Made by a program: the position numbers and the translations under genes. A model generated the notes under the pieces. That model worked only from the letters and a program-made list of their open reading frames with translations. It did not search any database and was not told the origin of the DNA. This document shows, one piece after another, positions 1 to 7,143 of a DNA stretch of 15,450 bases (its first letter is position 1; every line of letters begins with the position of its first letter). This DNA is from Betaproteobacteria bacterium. GTDB lineage: Bacteria > Pseudomonadota > Gammaproteobacteria > Burkholderiales > SG8-39. The stretch covers positions 1 to 15,450 of the forward strand of contig JAOUFA010000035.1 in the NCBI GenBank assembly GCA_029858545.1. Direction: 5' to 3'.

Positions 1-2
1 GC

Positions 3-539
3 GCGCCGCGGTGTATTGAGTCCGGATTGAGCGGCGCGGCGCCGGGAGGCTTGCCGCTGCCGATGCTGATGCGCCAGGAATTCGAATGGCTGCGCGCTCT
101 GCGGAACAACTGGGATGCGGTCGCGCACAAATGGAATGTATGGGTGCTTGGCTACAACCCCGAGCGCCAGCGCATGCTGATGTCCTGGCTCGGTGCACCG
201 GATGCCGACTGGCGGAAACTCGCCATGGCGCTCCTGTCGAGCCTTGCGACCCTCGCCGCCTTGCTGCTCGCGTGGTCGCTGCGCGACGCGACGCGGCGCG
301 ACCCCGTGCAGGCTGCCTGGGAGTCATTCTGTGCGAAACTCGGCAGGCGCGGGATGCGACGCGCGCCGCATGAAGGACCACGGGACTTTTCAGCGCGCGC
401 GGCACTCGACCTGCCTTCAGCGCAGGATTCGATCGAACGAATCGGCGCGCTATACGTGGCGCTGCGCTACGGTGCGCCGGATTCGGCGCATCGTGTCGCC
501 GAACTGCGCCGACTGGTCAATGAATTGAGGCTTGAATGA
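3..539 (+). CDS. tgpA: TgpA-like transglutaminase membrane protein, C-terminal part (partial)
   Basis: The reading frame is open to the left edge, so this is the 3' end of a larger gene; the TTG at 27 is not a credible start. The visible ~178 residues match the tail of the DUF3488/transglutaminase/DUF4129 proteins. They show a conserved tryptophan- and arginine-rich stretch after the transglutaminase core (WLRALRNNWDAVAHKWN, VLGYNPERQ), one hydrophobic membrane segment at about nt 219-281, and a cytoplasmic DUF4129-like tail (AWESFCAKLGRRG, then helices to the end). Family members are inner-membrane proteins with a periplasmic transglutaminase-like domain; TgpA of Pseudomonas aeruginosa is the named example. 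The catalytic domain lies outside the window, so activity cannot be judged. The stop overlaps the mltB start (ATGA), which suggests translational coupling. Family assignment is fairly sure, the gene symbol less so. Confidence 0.75.
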   Translation, partial: APRCIESGLSGAAPGGLPLPMLMRQEFEWLRALRNNWDAVAHKWNVWVLGYNPERQRMLMSWLGAPDADWRKLAMALLSSLATLAALLLAWSLRDATRRDPVQAAWESFCAKLGRRGMRRAPHEGPRDFSARAALDLPSAQDSIERIGALYVALRYGAPDSAHRVAELRRLVNELRLE

Positions 540-1525
540 CGCGTGTCCTGGCTTTCCTGATCGGTGCCGTGCTGTGCAGCGCGTTGCGTGCCGAGTCCGC
601 GGCTTTCTACGCCGGACGCGCCGAAGTCCGGGTCTTCGTTCGCGAACTGGTCGAGCGGCATGGCTTTGTCGAAAAGGAATTGATGCGGGTCTTCAAGCAC
701 GCGAAACGCCAGGAGGCGATACTCAAGGCGGTGAAAATGCCGCCGTCCGGCAACAAATCGTGGGCCGAATACCGCGCAAACTTCGTCAACCCGGAGCGCG
801 TGCAGGCCGGACTCAGGTTCTGGGAAAAATATCGCGCAGCCCTCGAGCGCGCGCAGCACGAATTTGGCGTTCCCGGAGAACTGGTGGTGGCGATCATCGG
901 CATCGAGACCTTCTACGGCAAGCGCACCGGTAGCTGGAGGGTCATCGATGCGCTGTCAACGCTCGCGTTCGATTACCCTCCGCGCGCACCGTTCTTCCGC
1001 TCGCAGCTCGAACACTTCCTGCTGTTCGCGCGCGATGAGCAGATCGACGTGCTCTCAGTGCACGGTTCCTACGCCGGGGCGATTGGCATCCCGCAGTTCA
1101 TGCCGGGAAGCTACCGTCACTATGCGGTGGATTTTGATGGTGACGGAGCCCTGGATTTGCGCGGTAATGCGGTCGACGCAATCGGCAGCGTGGCGAATTT
1201 CCTCAAGCAGCACGGTTGGCGGTCGGGCGAGCCGGTGCTGCTCGACGCCGAGGTCAACGGCAGCGATCTCAAGACCTACACGGACGGTGGCCTGCAGCCG
1301 CGTCATACGCTAGAAGAGCTTGCCAGGGCCGGGGCGCGCTCGCTGGGCGTCGCGCCCGCGGAGGCCCGGGCGGTGCTGGTGGAACTCGCGACGCCGCGTA
1401 TGCCCAGCGATTTCCGCATCGGACTGCACAACTTCTGGGTGATCACCCACTACAACCGGAGCGCGTTCTATGCGTCTGCAGTGGTCGATCTCGCACGCTC
1501 GCTTCGCGCCGCCACGCCCCGCTGA
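536..1525 (+). CDS. mltB: Lytic murein transglycosylase B
   Basis: 329 residues. MltB enzymes cleave the MurNAc-GlcNAc bond of peptidoglycan, leaving 1,6-anhydro-MurNAc ends. The expected landmarks are present in order. A hydrophobic N-terminal segment of about 18 residues (TRVLAFLIGAVLCSALRA) looks like a cleavable signal peptide; the cysteine at 14 is not in a good lipobox, so a soluble periplasmic form is likelier than a lipoprotein. The catalytic motif IIGIETFYGK follows, with Glu124 as the predicted acid. Next come the substrate-groove motif GSYAGAIGIPQFMPGSYRHYAVD, split here as GSYAGAIGIPQFMP and SYRHYAVD, and the DFDGDGALDL loop. The C-terminal ITHYNRS-x-FYA motif is typical of the family. 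The ATG is chosen because it overlaps the upstream stop (ATGA) and begins the signal peptide. The gene ends 2 bp from the convergent nlpD. Confidence 0.93.
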   Translation: MTRVLAFLIGAVLCSALRAESAAFYAGRAEVRVFVRELVERHGFVEKELMRVFKHAKRQEAILKAVKMPPSGNKSWAEYRANFVNPERVQAGLRFWEKYRAALERAQHEFGVPGELVVAIIGIETFYGKRTGSWRVIDALSTLAFDYPPRAPFFRSQLEHFLLFARDEQIDVLSVHGSYAGAIGIPQFMPGSYRHYAVDFDGDGALDLRGNAVDAIGSVANFLKQHGWRSGEPVLLDAEVNGSDLKTYTDGGLQPRHTLEELARAGARSLGVAPAEARAVLVELATPRMPSDFRIGLHNFWVITHYNRSAFYASAVVDLARSLRAATPR

Positions 1526-1535
1526 AATCAGGGGC
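1516..1535. terminator. Inverted repeat at the mltB/nlpD convergent junction, weak terminator candidate
   Basis: GCCCC (1516-1520) and GGGGC (1531-1535) are complementary around a loop that contains both stop codons (TGA 1523-1525 for mltB, TCA 1528-1530 for nlpD). The stop region TGAAATCA is itself symmetric. A hairpin could form in either transcript, but no T-run follows on either side. Termination here is only a possibility. Confidence 0.3.
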
Positions 1536-2463
1536 CGGTGCTGGGTAGATATCTGAGCGGATCGACGGGTTTGCCGGATTTGCGAATTTCGAAATGCAGC
1601 TTGGGCTTGTCGGCCTCGCTGTCGCCCAATTCGGCAATCCTCTGCCCGCGGGTGACATTCTGACCTTCTTTCACCAGGATTTCCCGGTTGTGGGCGTACA
1701 CGCTATTGAAGTTGTTGTCGTGCTTGATCACGATCAGTTTCCCGTAACCGCGAATGCTGGTTCCCACGTACATCACGCGCCCCGCGGCGGCGGCCACCAC
1801 CGGGTCACCGATTCGTCCGCCGATATCAAGCCCCCGGTTATTGGGTTCCGAGTAGCCCGCCAGCACGCGCCCCTTGGCCGGCCAGACGAAATCAAGCGCA
1901 TCCGGATCGCGCTCGGCTTCCGCCGCACCGGATTGCGCCGCTGGCGCGGCCGGAACCTTCGAGAGCAGTGCGAGATTCTCCGCCGAATAGGGCAAGCGAA
2001 TCGCCTTGGGCGTCGTACGCGGTGAGTTATCGCCCGCAGCAGCATCGCGCGAGGTGCGTGCACCGGGAGTCGAGTCCAGCGGCCGCGCCTCCACCGCCCC
2101 CGGGCCGCGCGCCGACCCGACCTGCACTTGAGGCGCCTCGGACTGCGCGGCGCCGCTCGCCCGCGCCTCCCCGCTCGGCGACAGGCGCAGTGTCTGGCCA
2201 ACACTGATCCGGGTGGGGTCATCGAGCTTGTTCCAGCGCGCCAGTTCCTGCACTTCGATTCCGCGCTCGCTCGCGATACTGTAGAGCGTTTCACCGCGCT
2301 GCACGACGTGAACTCCGCCCGGCGCGGATGCCGGCTTGGAGGCGGCCGGCGGTGTGCGCTCGGCTCCCGGTTGCTGCGTCACCGGGTTGAGCCCGCAGCC
2401 CGCCAAGAAGCTCGCGACCACCGCACAACCCGCCATGCCATTCTTCATCAGCACTCTTTTCAT
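1528..2463 (-). CDS. nlpD: NlpD-type lipoprotein, LysM plus degenerate LytM/M23 domain (amidase activator)
   Basis: 311 residues. The N-terminus is a lipoprotein signal with lipobox LAGC (Cys23), so the mature protein is lipid-anchored. A LysM peptidoglycan-binding domain occupies about residues 51-94 (HVVQRGETLYSIA to ISVGQTLRL). A low-complexity Ala/Pro/Ser linker leads to a C-terminal LytM/M23 domain from about residue 193. That domain has lost the zinc ligands of active peptidases: the usual His before GxD is replaced (NNRGLDIGG), and the HxH motif reads KLHFEIR. This is the pattern of NlpD/EnvC, which activate the amidase AmiC/AmiB rather than cut peptidoglycan themselves. The ATG lies in the ATGA overlap with pcm, so the gene is the last of surE-pcm-nlpD. 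An internal Met6 is an alternative start. No rpoS follows; mltB faces it 2 bp away. Confidence 0.92.
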   Translation of the reverse strand: MKRVLMKNGMAGCAVVASFLAGCGLNPVTQQPGAERTPPAASKPASAPGGVHVVQRGETLYSIASERGIEVQELARWNKLDDPTRISVGQTLRLSPSGEARASGAAQSEAPQVQVGSARGPGAVEARPLDSTPGARTSRDAAAGDNSPRTTPKAIRLPYSAENLALLSKVPAAPAAQSGAAEAERDPDALDFVWPAKGRVLAGYSEPNNRGLDIGGRIGDPVVAAAAGRVMYVGTSIRGYGKLIVIKHDNNFNSVYAHNREILVKEGQNVTRGQRIAELGDSEADKPKLHFEIRKSGKPVDPLRYLPSTGP

Positions 2464-3149
2464 ATCTTGCCCGTTTCCAAGGGTACAAAACGTACCAGGT
2501 CCAACTCGGTTTCCGTAAAGCCGCGCGCGCCGCGTTCGACCAGCAGCAATTGCTGCGCGTCGTGTGCCCCGGCAGCCGCTCTTCTCACCGGAAGTATCAT
2601 TCTGCCACCCGGCGCGAGCTGCTGTAAGAGCGCGCCGGGAACCTGCGGTGCGGCAGCCGCGACGATGATCGAATCGAACGGCGCCGCGCTCTCCAGGCCC
2701 TGCCAGCCGTCGCCGTGGGCGAGACGAAGGTTTCCGAGCCGCAGGCCGCGCAGGTTGGCGCGCGCCCGTTCGAGCAGTTCGCGAATGCGCTCGACCGAAA
2801 AGACCTCTCGACCCAGGCAGGCGAGCACCGCAGCCTGATATCCGCAGCCCGTGCCGATCTCCAATATCCGGCCCGGCTCCCTGCCCGCGGTGAGTTGCTC
2901 GATCATGCGTGCAACCACATACGGCTGCGAAATGGTCTGGGCGAAACCGATCGGCAGAGCGGTGTCTTCATAAGCCCGGCTGGCAAGCGCCTCGTCGACG
3001 AATACATGACGCGGCACGCTCGCCATCGCGTCCAGAACGCGCACATCGTTGATGCCCTGCTCGCGCAGCCGCTCGACCATGCGCGCGCGCGTGCGCTGCG
3101 AGGTCATGCCGATGCCGGCGAGATCGCGTTGTCCCCGCGGTGTGCTCAC
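2460..3149 (-). CDS. pcm: Protein-L-isoaspartate O-methyltransferase
   Basis: 229 residues, slightly longer than the usual ~210 because of a short N-terminal extension. Pcm methylates L-isoaspartyl residues in aged proteins with S-adenosylmethionine, starting their repair. Visible features are the family motif around ALPIGFAQTISQPYVVARM (substrate side), the SAM-binding glycine motif ILEIGTGCGYQAAVLA, the acidic residue ending the next strand (VFSVERI), and the DSIIVAAAAPQVP strand followed by LAPGGRMILPV. The GTG at 3149-3147 is chosen because it forms a GTGA overlap with the surE stop; the Met at residue 15 is an alternative start. It lies between surE and nlpD in a coupled three-gene unit, the classic stationary-phase maintenance arrangement. 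Confidence 0.93.
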   Translation of the reverse strand: MSTPRGQRDLAGIGMTSQRTRARMVERLREQGINDVRVLDAMASVPRHVFVDEALASRAYEDTALPIGFAQTISQPYVVARMIEQLTAGREPGRILEIGTGCGYQAAVLACLGREVFSVERIRELLERARANLRGLRLGNLRLAHGDGWQGLESAAPFDSIIVAAAAPQVPGALLQQLAPGGRMILPVRRAAAGAHDAQQLLLVERGARGFTETELDLVRFVPLETGKI

Positions 3150-3925
3150 CGGTCAAGCCAGCCGCGTACCGCATCGAGCTGTTCGCGGTGCGTGAGGTCC
3201 ATCTGCAGCGGAGTCACCGAGACGCGTTTGCGCGCCACCGCGTGGAAATCGGTACCGGGACCGGCGTCCTGGGCGTCTCCCGCCGCGCCGACCCAGTAAA
3301 CCGTCTCGCCGCGCGGCGTCTTGGTGCGCACCACCGGCTCCGCCTTGTGCCGCCTGCCCAGACGCGTCACTTCGAAGCCCTCGATTTCCGAATCGCTGAT
3401 ATCCGGCACGTTGACATTGAGCAGCACCGGATCCCGGATGGGCTCCGCACGCAGGCGCTCGAGCAGGCGAAGCGCGACGCGGGTTGCCGTCGGGAAGTGC
3501 GCACCCGCCTTGCCCGCGAGAGAAATCGCGAGCGAAGGAATGCCCAGAAGAAAGCCTTCGGTCGCGGCCGCCACGGTGCCCGAGTAGATCGTATCGTCGC
3601 CCATGTTGGCGCCAAGATTGATCCCCGATACCACCGCATCGGGAACAAAATCGAGCAAACCGGTCACCGCGAGATGCACGCAATCGGTCGGAGTGCCGTT
3701 GACGAAGAAAAAACCGTTCGACGCGCGCCTGACGGTGAGCGGACGGTCGAGGGTCAACGAGTTCGAGGCACCCGACCGATCGCGCTCAGGCGCCACCACG
3801 GTGACCTCGCCGATCGCTTGCAAGGCCTCCGCCAGGGCCATGATCCCGGGAGAAAAATAACCATCGTCGTTCGAAATCAGGATGCGCAAGGCTTGGTTGT
3901 CCGTCGAAGAGCGTCTCGAAGTCAT
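3146..3925 (-). CDS. surE: 5'/3'-nucleotidase SurE
   Basis: 259 residues, near the usual ~250. SurE is a cytoplasmic metal-dependent phosphatase acting on nucleoside 5'- and 3'-monophosphates and, in some species, short polyphosphate. The metal-binding set is visible: the paired Asp in RILISNDDGY (Asp20, Asp21), the Ser in RDRSGASNSLT, and the Asn in SGINLGANMGDDTIYSGTVAAA, shown here as SGINLGAN and SGTVAAA. VNVNVPDI-like text (LLNVNVPDIS) and VTPLQMDLTH near the C-terminus also fit. The ATG at 3925 adds about 12 residues before the core and has only a poor Shine-Dalgarno. A TTG at codon 13 would give the canonical short N-terminus but has no ribosome site either. First gene of surE-pcm-nlpD. 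Confidence 0.94.
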   Translation of the reverse strand: MTSRRSSTDNQALRILISNDDGYFSPGIMALAEALQAIGEVTVVAPERDRSGASNSLTLDRPLTVRRASNGFFFVNGTPTDCVHLAVTGLLDFVPDAVVSGINLGANMGDDTIYSGTVAAATEGFLLGIPSLAISLAGKAGAHFPTATRVALRLLERLRAEPIRDPVLLNVNVPDISDSEIEGFEVTRLGRRHKAEPVVRTKTPRGETVYWVGAAGDAQDAGPGTDFHAVARKRVSVTPLQMDLTHREQLDAVRGWLDR

Positions 3926-4262
3926 GCCGACGTCTGATCCTGCCGGCCCGTATGCCTTCGTATCTGGAATGTCCCCGGATTGAAGGTCAAATTCTACCTT
4001 GAAGCTGAATCGGAACCCGATAAGTCGACAACGCGCTCAAAGTGAGAATTTTGCCCGGCCATGCCCGGGCCGTCTCACGCGGCAGGCGACGAAGGTGTCG
4101 CCGGGAAAACGGCATTCGACAAGCGACGATTTCGCGCGATCGATCCAAATTGGTATCCTTGCACGTGACGGCAGACGAACAGTACCGGAGTCGGAGCCTT
4201 GCCTGTCGCCAAGCGAACGGCAAGAATCGGCATACGGCACGAGCAGGTGGGAGAGCAATGCC
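3926..4262. promoter_or_regulatory. Divergent surE-cheW intergenic region
   Basis: 337 bp with no credible gene; frames running into it from cheW lack family similarity. It should hold promoters for both neighbours. A -10-like TAGAAT on the minus strand lies at 3996-3991, 66 bp before surE, but has no good -35. On the plus strand TATCCT (4154-4159) with TTCGCG (4131-4136) at 17-bp spacing is a weak sigma-70 candidate for cheW. A large imperfect inverted repeat (4042-4078) is listed separately. All promoter calls are tentative. Confidence 0.35.
4042..4078. repeat. Two-tier inverted repeat in the surE-cheW intergenic region
   Basis: The outer arms GTGAGA (4042-4047) and TCTCAC (4073-4078) are perfect complements. 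The inner arms GCCCGG (4053-4058) and CCGGGC (4065-4070) enclose a 6-base loop. Together they give 12 paired bases with short internal bulges (ATTTT and CG). There is no adjacent T-run of terminator type. It could be a protein-binding site or an RNA hairpin in a long leader of either gene. Confidence 0.5.
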
Positions 4263-4763
4263 ATGCAGATCGATCGAAGCAAGCATGCCCCGAACAGCAC
4301 TGGGGCGGTTGCAGAAGGCCGCGAATACCTGACGTTTTCCCTGGGCAACGAGGAATACGCGGTCGACATCCTGAAGGTGCAGGAAATCCGCGGCTATGAA
4401 GCGGTAACACGCATCGCGAATACGCCGGAATTCATCAAGGGAGTGATCAACCTGCGCGGGGTGATCGTGCCGATCGTCGACCTGCGGATCAAGTTTGGTG
4501 TCGCGGCGCCGGCCTACAACCAATTCACCGTCGTAATCGTACTCAATGTGCTCGACCGGGTGCTGGGCGTGGTGGTCGACAGCGTCTCGGACGTGGCCAT
4601 TCTCACGGAGGATCAGATCAAGCCTGCTCCGGAACTGGGTAGCCTCGACACCCGGTTCGTCACCGGCATGGGCACCCTCGACAACCGCATGCTGATCCTG
4701 GTCGACATCGAGAAGCTTCTCTCGGCGACCGACATGCAGTTATTCGACCGGATTACCGCCTAG
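4263..4763 (+). CDS. cheW: Chemotaxis coupling protein CheW
   Basis: 166 residues, the usual size for a single-domain CheW. CheW bridges methyl-accepting chemoreceptors and the kinase CheA in the signalling array at the cell pole. The whole protein is one CheW/SH3-like domain: EYLTFSLGNEEYAVDILKVQEI opens it (seen as YLTFSLGNEEYAVDI), followed by ITRI-type text (VTRIANTPEFIKGVINLRG), VIVPIVDLRIKFG, VVVDSVSDV, and the closing MLILVDIEKLL. The ATG at 4263 is chosen because GGGAGAG at 4248-4254 gives an 8-base ribosome-site spacing. The upstream open frame has no CheW character. No cheA, cheY, receptor or other chemotaxis gene is in the window, so its partners are unknown. Its stop overlaps that of cobQ on the other strand. 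Confidence 0.93.
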   Translation: MQIDRSKHAPNSTGAVAEGREYLTFSLGNEEYAVDILKVQEIRGYEAVTRIANTPEFIKGVINLRGVIVPIVDLRIKFGVAAPAYNQFTVVIVLNVLDRVLGVVVDSVSDVAILTEDQIKPAPELGSLDTRFVTGMGTLDNRMLILVDIEKLLSATDMQLFDRITA

Positions 4764-6247
4764 GGAAACGCGGAGGATTCAAGGCGGGCCACCCCTCCGA
4801 GGGTCGAGAACATCTGCGCAAGATCGAGATTCTTCTCGATCGTGTCGGCAAGCCGACCGATCGACTCCTCGCGCAGCGCAGCACGATCCAGCGCCCGCGC
4901 GTCGGAGAGTCCCGCCCAGTCGAGCAGCACGGCGCAGGCCTGCGCGCAATCGAACAGTCCGTGCACATAGGTTGCGAGAATCTGGTCGTCGGCCGAACGG
5001 GCACCATCCATGCGGTCGCCGAGGTCGACCGCTGGGTTCGCGAGCGCCGGGCCGCGCGTGACTCCCATGTGGATTTCGTAGCCGCGCAGTTCGGCGCCTG
5101 AGCCGGCGAGCCGCCCGGCAACGTTGCGCAACCGCTTGACCGGCGCAAGCTCGGTCGCGTAGTCGAGCAATCCCAGCCCCGCGCTGGTCCCCGCCGGCCC
5201 CTCCACACCCAGCGGATCCGCGATAGTCGTGCCTAACATCTGCATACCGCCGCAAATCCCGATCAGCTTTCCGCCATAGCGCAGATGGCGCCGGATCGCC
5301 TGCTCCCAGCCGGTCTCGCGCAACCAGTCCAGATCTGCGCGCACGTTCTTGCTGCCCGGCAGGATGATCAGGTCGCCCGAGGGCGGCGACTCGCCCGGTC
5401 CGGCGTAACGCAGATCGACCTGCGGATGCGCGCGCAGCGCATCGAAGTCGGTGTGATTGCTGAGGCGCGGCAGGACCGGAACGACGACCCGCAGGCGTTT
5501 GCCCGAGTCGACCGTCTGCTCGGCGACGATCGCATCCTCGGCATCCAACTGCAGCCCGCGCAGCCAGGGCAGCACACCGTACACCGGTCTCGCGGCGTGC
5601 TGCTCGATCCAAGCCAGGCCCGGATCGAGCAATGCGCGATCGCCGCGAAACCGGTTGATGACGAAACCCCGGATACGCGCCGCCTCGTTCCCCGGCAGGC
5701 AGGCGAGCGTGCCGAGGATCTGCGCGAACACGCCGCCGCGATCGATGTCGGCGACCAGCACCACCGGACAGTCGGCCGCCTCGGCAAAACCCATGTTGGC
5801 GATATCGCGCTCGCGCAGGTTGACCTCGGCCGGGCTACCCGCGCCTTCGACCAGCACCACGTCGTAATTCGCGCGCAGGCGCTCGTAGGACTCCATCACC
5901 GCGCGCATCGCAATCGCCTTGTAGCCGTGATAGGCAAGGGCCTCCATGTCCGCGTGCACGCGCCCGTGAATGATCACCTGCGCTCCGGTGTCGGAGGAGG
6001 GTTTGAGCAACACCGGATTCATGTCGCTATGCGGCTCGACTCCGGCGGCCGCCGCCTGCAACGCCTGGGCGCGACCGATCTCGCCGCCGTCGGCCGTCAC
6101 GGCGCTGTTCAGCGCCATGTTCTGCGGCTTGAACGGCGCGACGCGCAGGCCGCGCCTCTTCAGTATCCGGCACAGTCCGGCGACCAGCGTGGTCTTTCCC
6201 GCGTCCGACGAAGTCCCCTGCACCATCAGCGTGCCGCGCAGACCCAT
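4760..6247 (-). CDS. cobQ: Cobyric acid synthase (adenosylcobyrinic acid a,c-diamide amidase)
   Basis: 495 residues, the normal length. CobQ (CbiP) adds four amides, from glutamine with ATP, to adenosylcobyrinic acid a,c-diamide, giving adenosylcobyric acid. The N-terminal dethiobiotin-synthetase-like ATP domain starts with MVQGTSSDAGKTTLVAGL and FKPQNMALNS. VLVEGAGSPAEVNLRERDI and LVADIDRGGVFAQ follow. The C-terminal class I glutamine amidotransferase domain has the nucleophile Cys332 in GICGGMQMLG and the catalytic His in YVHGLFD. The ATG is chosen because the CobQ N-terminus begins exactly there, 2 bp after btuF. The same frame stays open upstream to 7150, but that part is the shadow of btuF. 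It is the last gene of the B12 operon and ends inside a CTAG shared with the convergent cheW. Confidence 0.95.
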   Translation of the reverse strand: MGLRGTLMVQGTSSDAGKTTLVAGLCRILKRRGLRVAPFKPQNMALNSAVTADGGEIGRAQALQAAAAGVEPHSDMNPVLLKPSSDTGAQVIIHGRVHADMEALAYHGYKAIAMRAVMESYERLRANYDVVLVEGAGSPAEVNLRERDIANMGFAEAADCPVVLVADIDRGGVFAQILGTLACLPGNEAARIRGFVINRFRGDRALLDPGLAWIEQHAARPVYGVLPWLRGLQLDAEDAIVAEQTVDSGKRLRVVVPVLPRLSNHTDFDALRAHPQVDLRYAGPGESPPSGDLIILPGSKNVRADLDWLRETGWEQAIRRHLRYGGKLIGICGGMQMLGTTIADPLGVEGPAGTSAGLGLLDYATELAPVKRLRNVAGRLAGSGAELRGYEIHMGVTRGPALANPAVDLGDRMDGARSADDQILATYVHGLFDCAQACAVLLDWAGLSDARALDRAALREESIGRLADTIEKNLDLAQMFSTLGGVARLESSAFP

Positions 6248-6249
6248 GA

Positions 6250-7143
6250 CTAGCGCGCCGCTTCCCGCCTCGCCGCATCGAGCCGCTCGCACACCGCCTG
6301 CGCCGCGTCCAGGATGCGCGGCGTGTCGCGGCTGATCAGGTCGGCGTCGATCGTGTACAGGTTGCCGCGCGCCACCGCCGCGATGCGCGGCCAGTCGTGC
6401 CAGAGCGCCAGGGCCTCGCGGTCGTATTCGGGCGCGACGCTCGCGGTGAGAATCGCGCGCGGATTCGCCACGACCACTGCTTCGATGCTCACCTCGGGCA
6501 CCAGCGGGGCGAGCGCACCGAACACGTTGCGACCGCCGCACAGCCGCAGCACCCGGCTGATGAGATGCTGGTCGTTGACGGTGAGCAAAGGCCGGGTCCA
6601 CACCTGGTAGAACACGTCGATCGGCCTGCGCCCGGCGTAGCGCGCGCGCAGGCCCGCGAGGCGCGCGCGATAGGCCTGCGCGGCCCGCGCGGCCGCCACT
6701 TCGGTCCCGGCAAGGACCCCGAGCCGATCGAGTTCGATCGCCACGTCCTCCAGTCTGCGCGGCTCGGAATGGAATATCGGCAGTCCCAGCGCCGCGACGC
6801 GATCGAGTTGCCGCATCGAGCTGCCGTGCAGCCAGACGACGACCAGGTCGGGCTTGAGCGCGACGATGCGCTCCAGGTCGAGCGCGCGCAGATTGCCAAT
6901 GCGGGGAAGGTGCTTCGCCGCCTCGGGGTAATCGCTGTAGTCGACCACGCCGACCACACGATCGCCCGCCCCGGCGGCAAACAGCAACTCGGTGATATGC
7001 GGGGCGAGGCTGATGATCCGCTGCGCGGGCCGATCGAGCATCACCGCGTGACCGCGCGCGTCGGTCACGCGAATCTGCGCGGCGAGGCTCGTGCCCGCGC
7101 AGACACCGGCGAGCGTGAGCAGCAGCGTCGCGGCGCGCCGCAT
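6250..7143 (-). CDS. btuF: Periplasmic corrinoid (vitamin B12)-binding protein of an ABC importer
   Basis: 297 residues. It is the periplasmic subunit expected to pass cobalamin from the BtuB receptor to the BtuCD permease. A signal peptide is clear (RRAATLLLTLAGVCAG, cleavage near SLAA). The mature part is a class III helical-backbone binding protein: VTDARGHAVMLDRPAQRIIS, then LAPHITELLFAAGAGDRVVG, and YSDYPEAAKHLPRIG are the usual first-lobe signature. LKPDLVVVW and the second-lobe SIEAVVVANPRAIL with a C-terminal W-x-x-W-P-type helix complete it. The ATG at 7143 is chosen because it starts the signal peptide and overlaps the cobU stop by one base (TGATG). B12 rather than haem or siderophore as ligand is inferred from the riboswitch and the cob neighbours. 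The gene is separated from btuCD by cobT, cobS and cobU. Confidence 0.9.
   Translation of the reverse strand: MRRAATLLLTLAGVCAGTSLAAQIRVTDARGHAVMLDRPAQRIISLAPHITELLFAAGAGDRVVGVVDYSDYPEAAKHLPRIGNLRALDLERIVALKPDLVVVWLHGSSMRQLDRVAALGLPIFHSEPRRLEDVAIELDRLGVLAGTEVAAARAAQAYRARLAGLRARYAGRRPIDVFYQVWTRPLLTVNDQHLISRVLRLCGGRNVFGALAPLVPEVSIEAVVVANPRAILTASVAPEYDREALALWHDWPRIAAVARGNLYTIDADLISRDTPRILDAAQAVCERLDAARREAAR

Noticed and set aside
3999..4262. N-terminal extension of cheW by 88 codons
   Set aside because: No CheW similarity, and the ATG at 4263 has a well-placed ribosome site.
5285..6253. 322-codon plus-strand open frame opposite cobQ
   Set aside because: Antisense to an intact CobQ, composition typical of a shadow frame.
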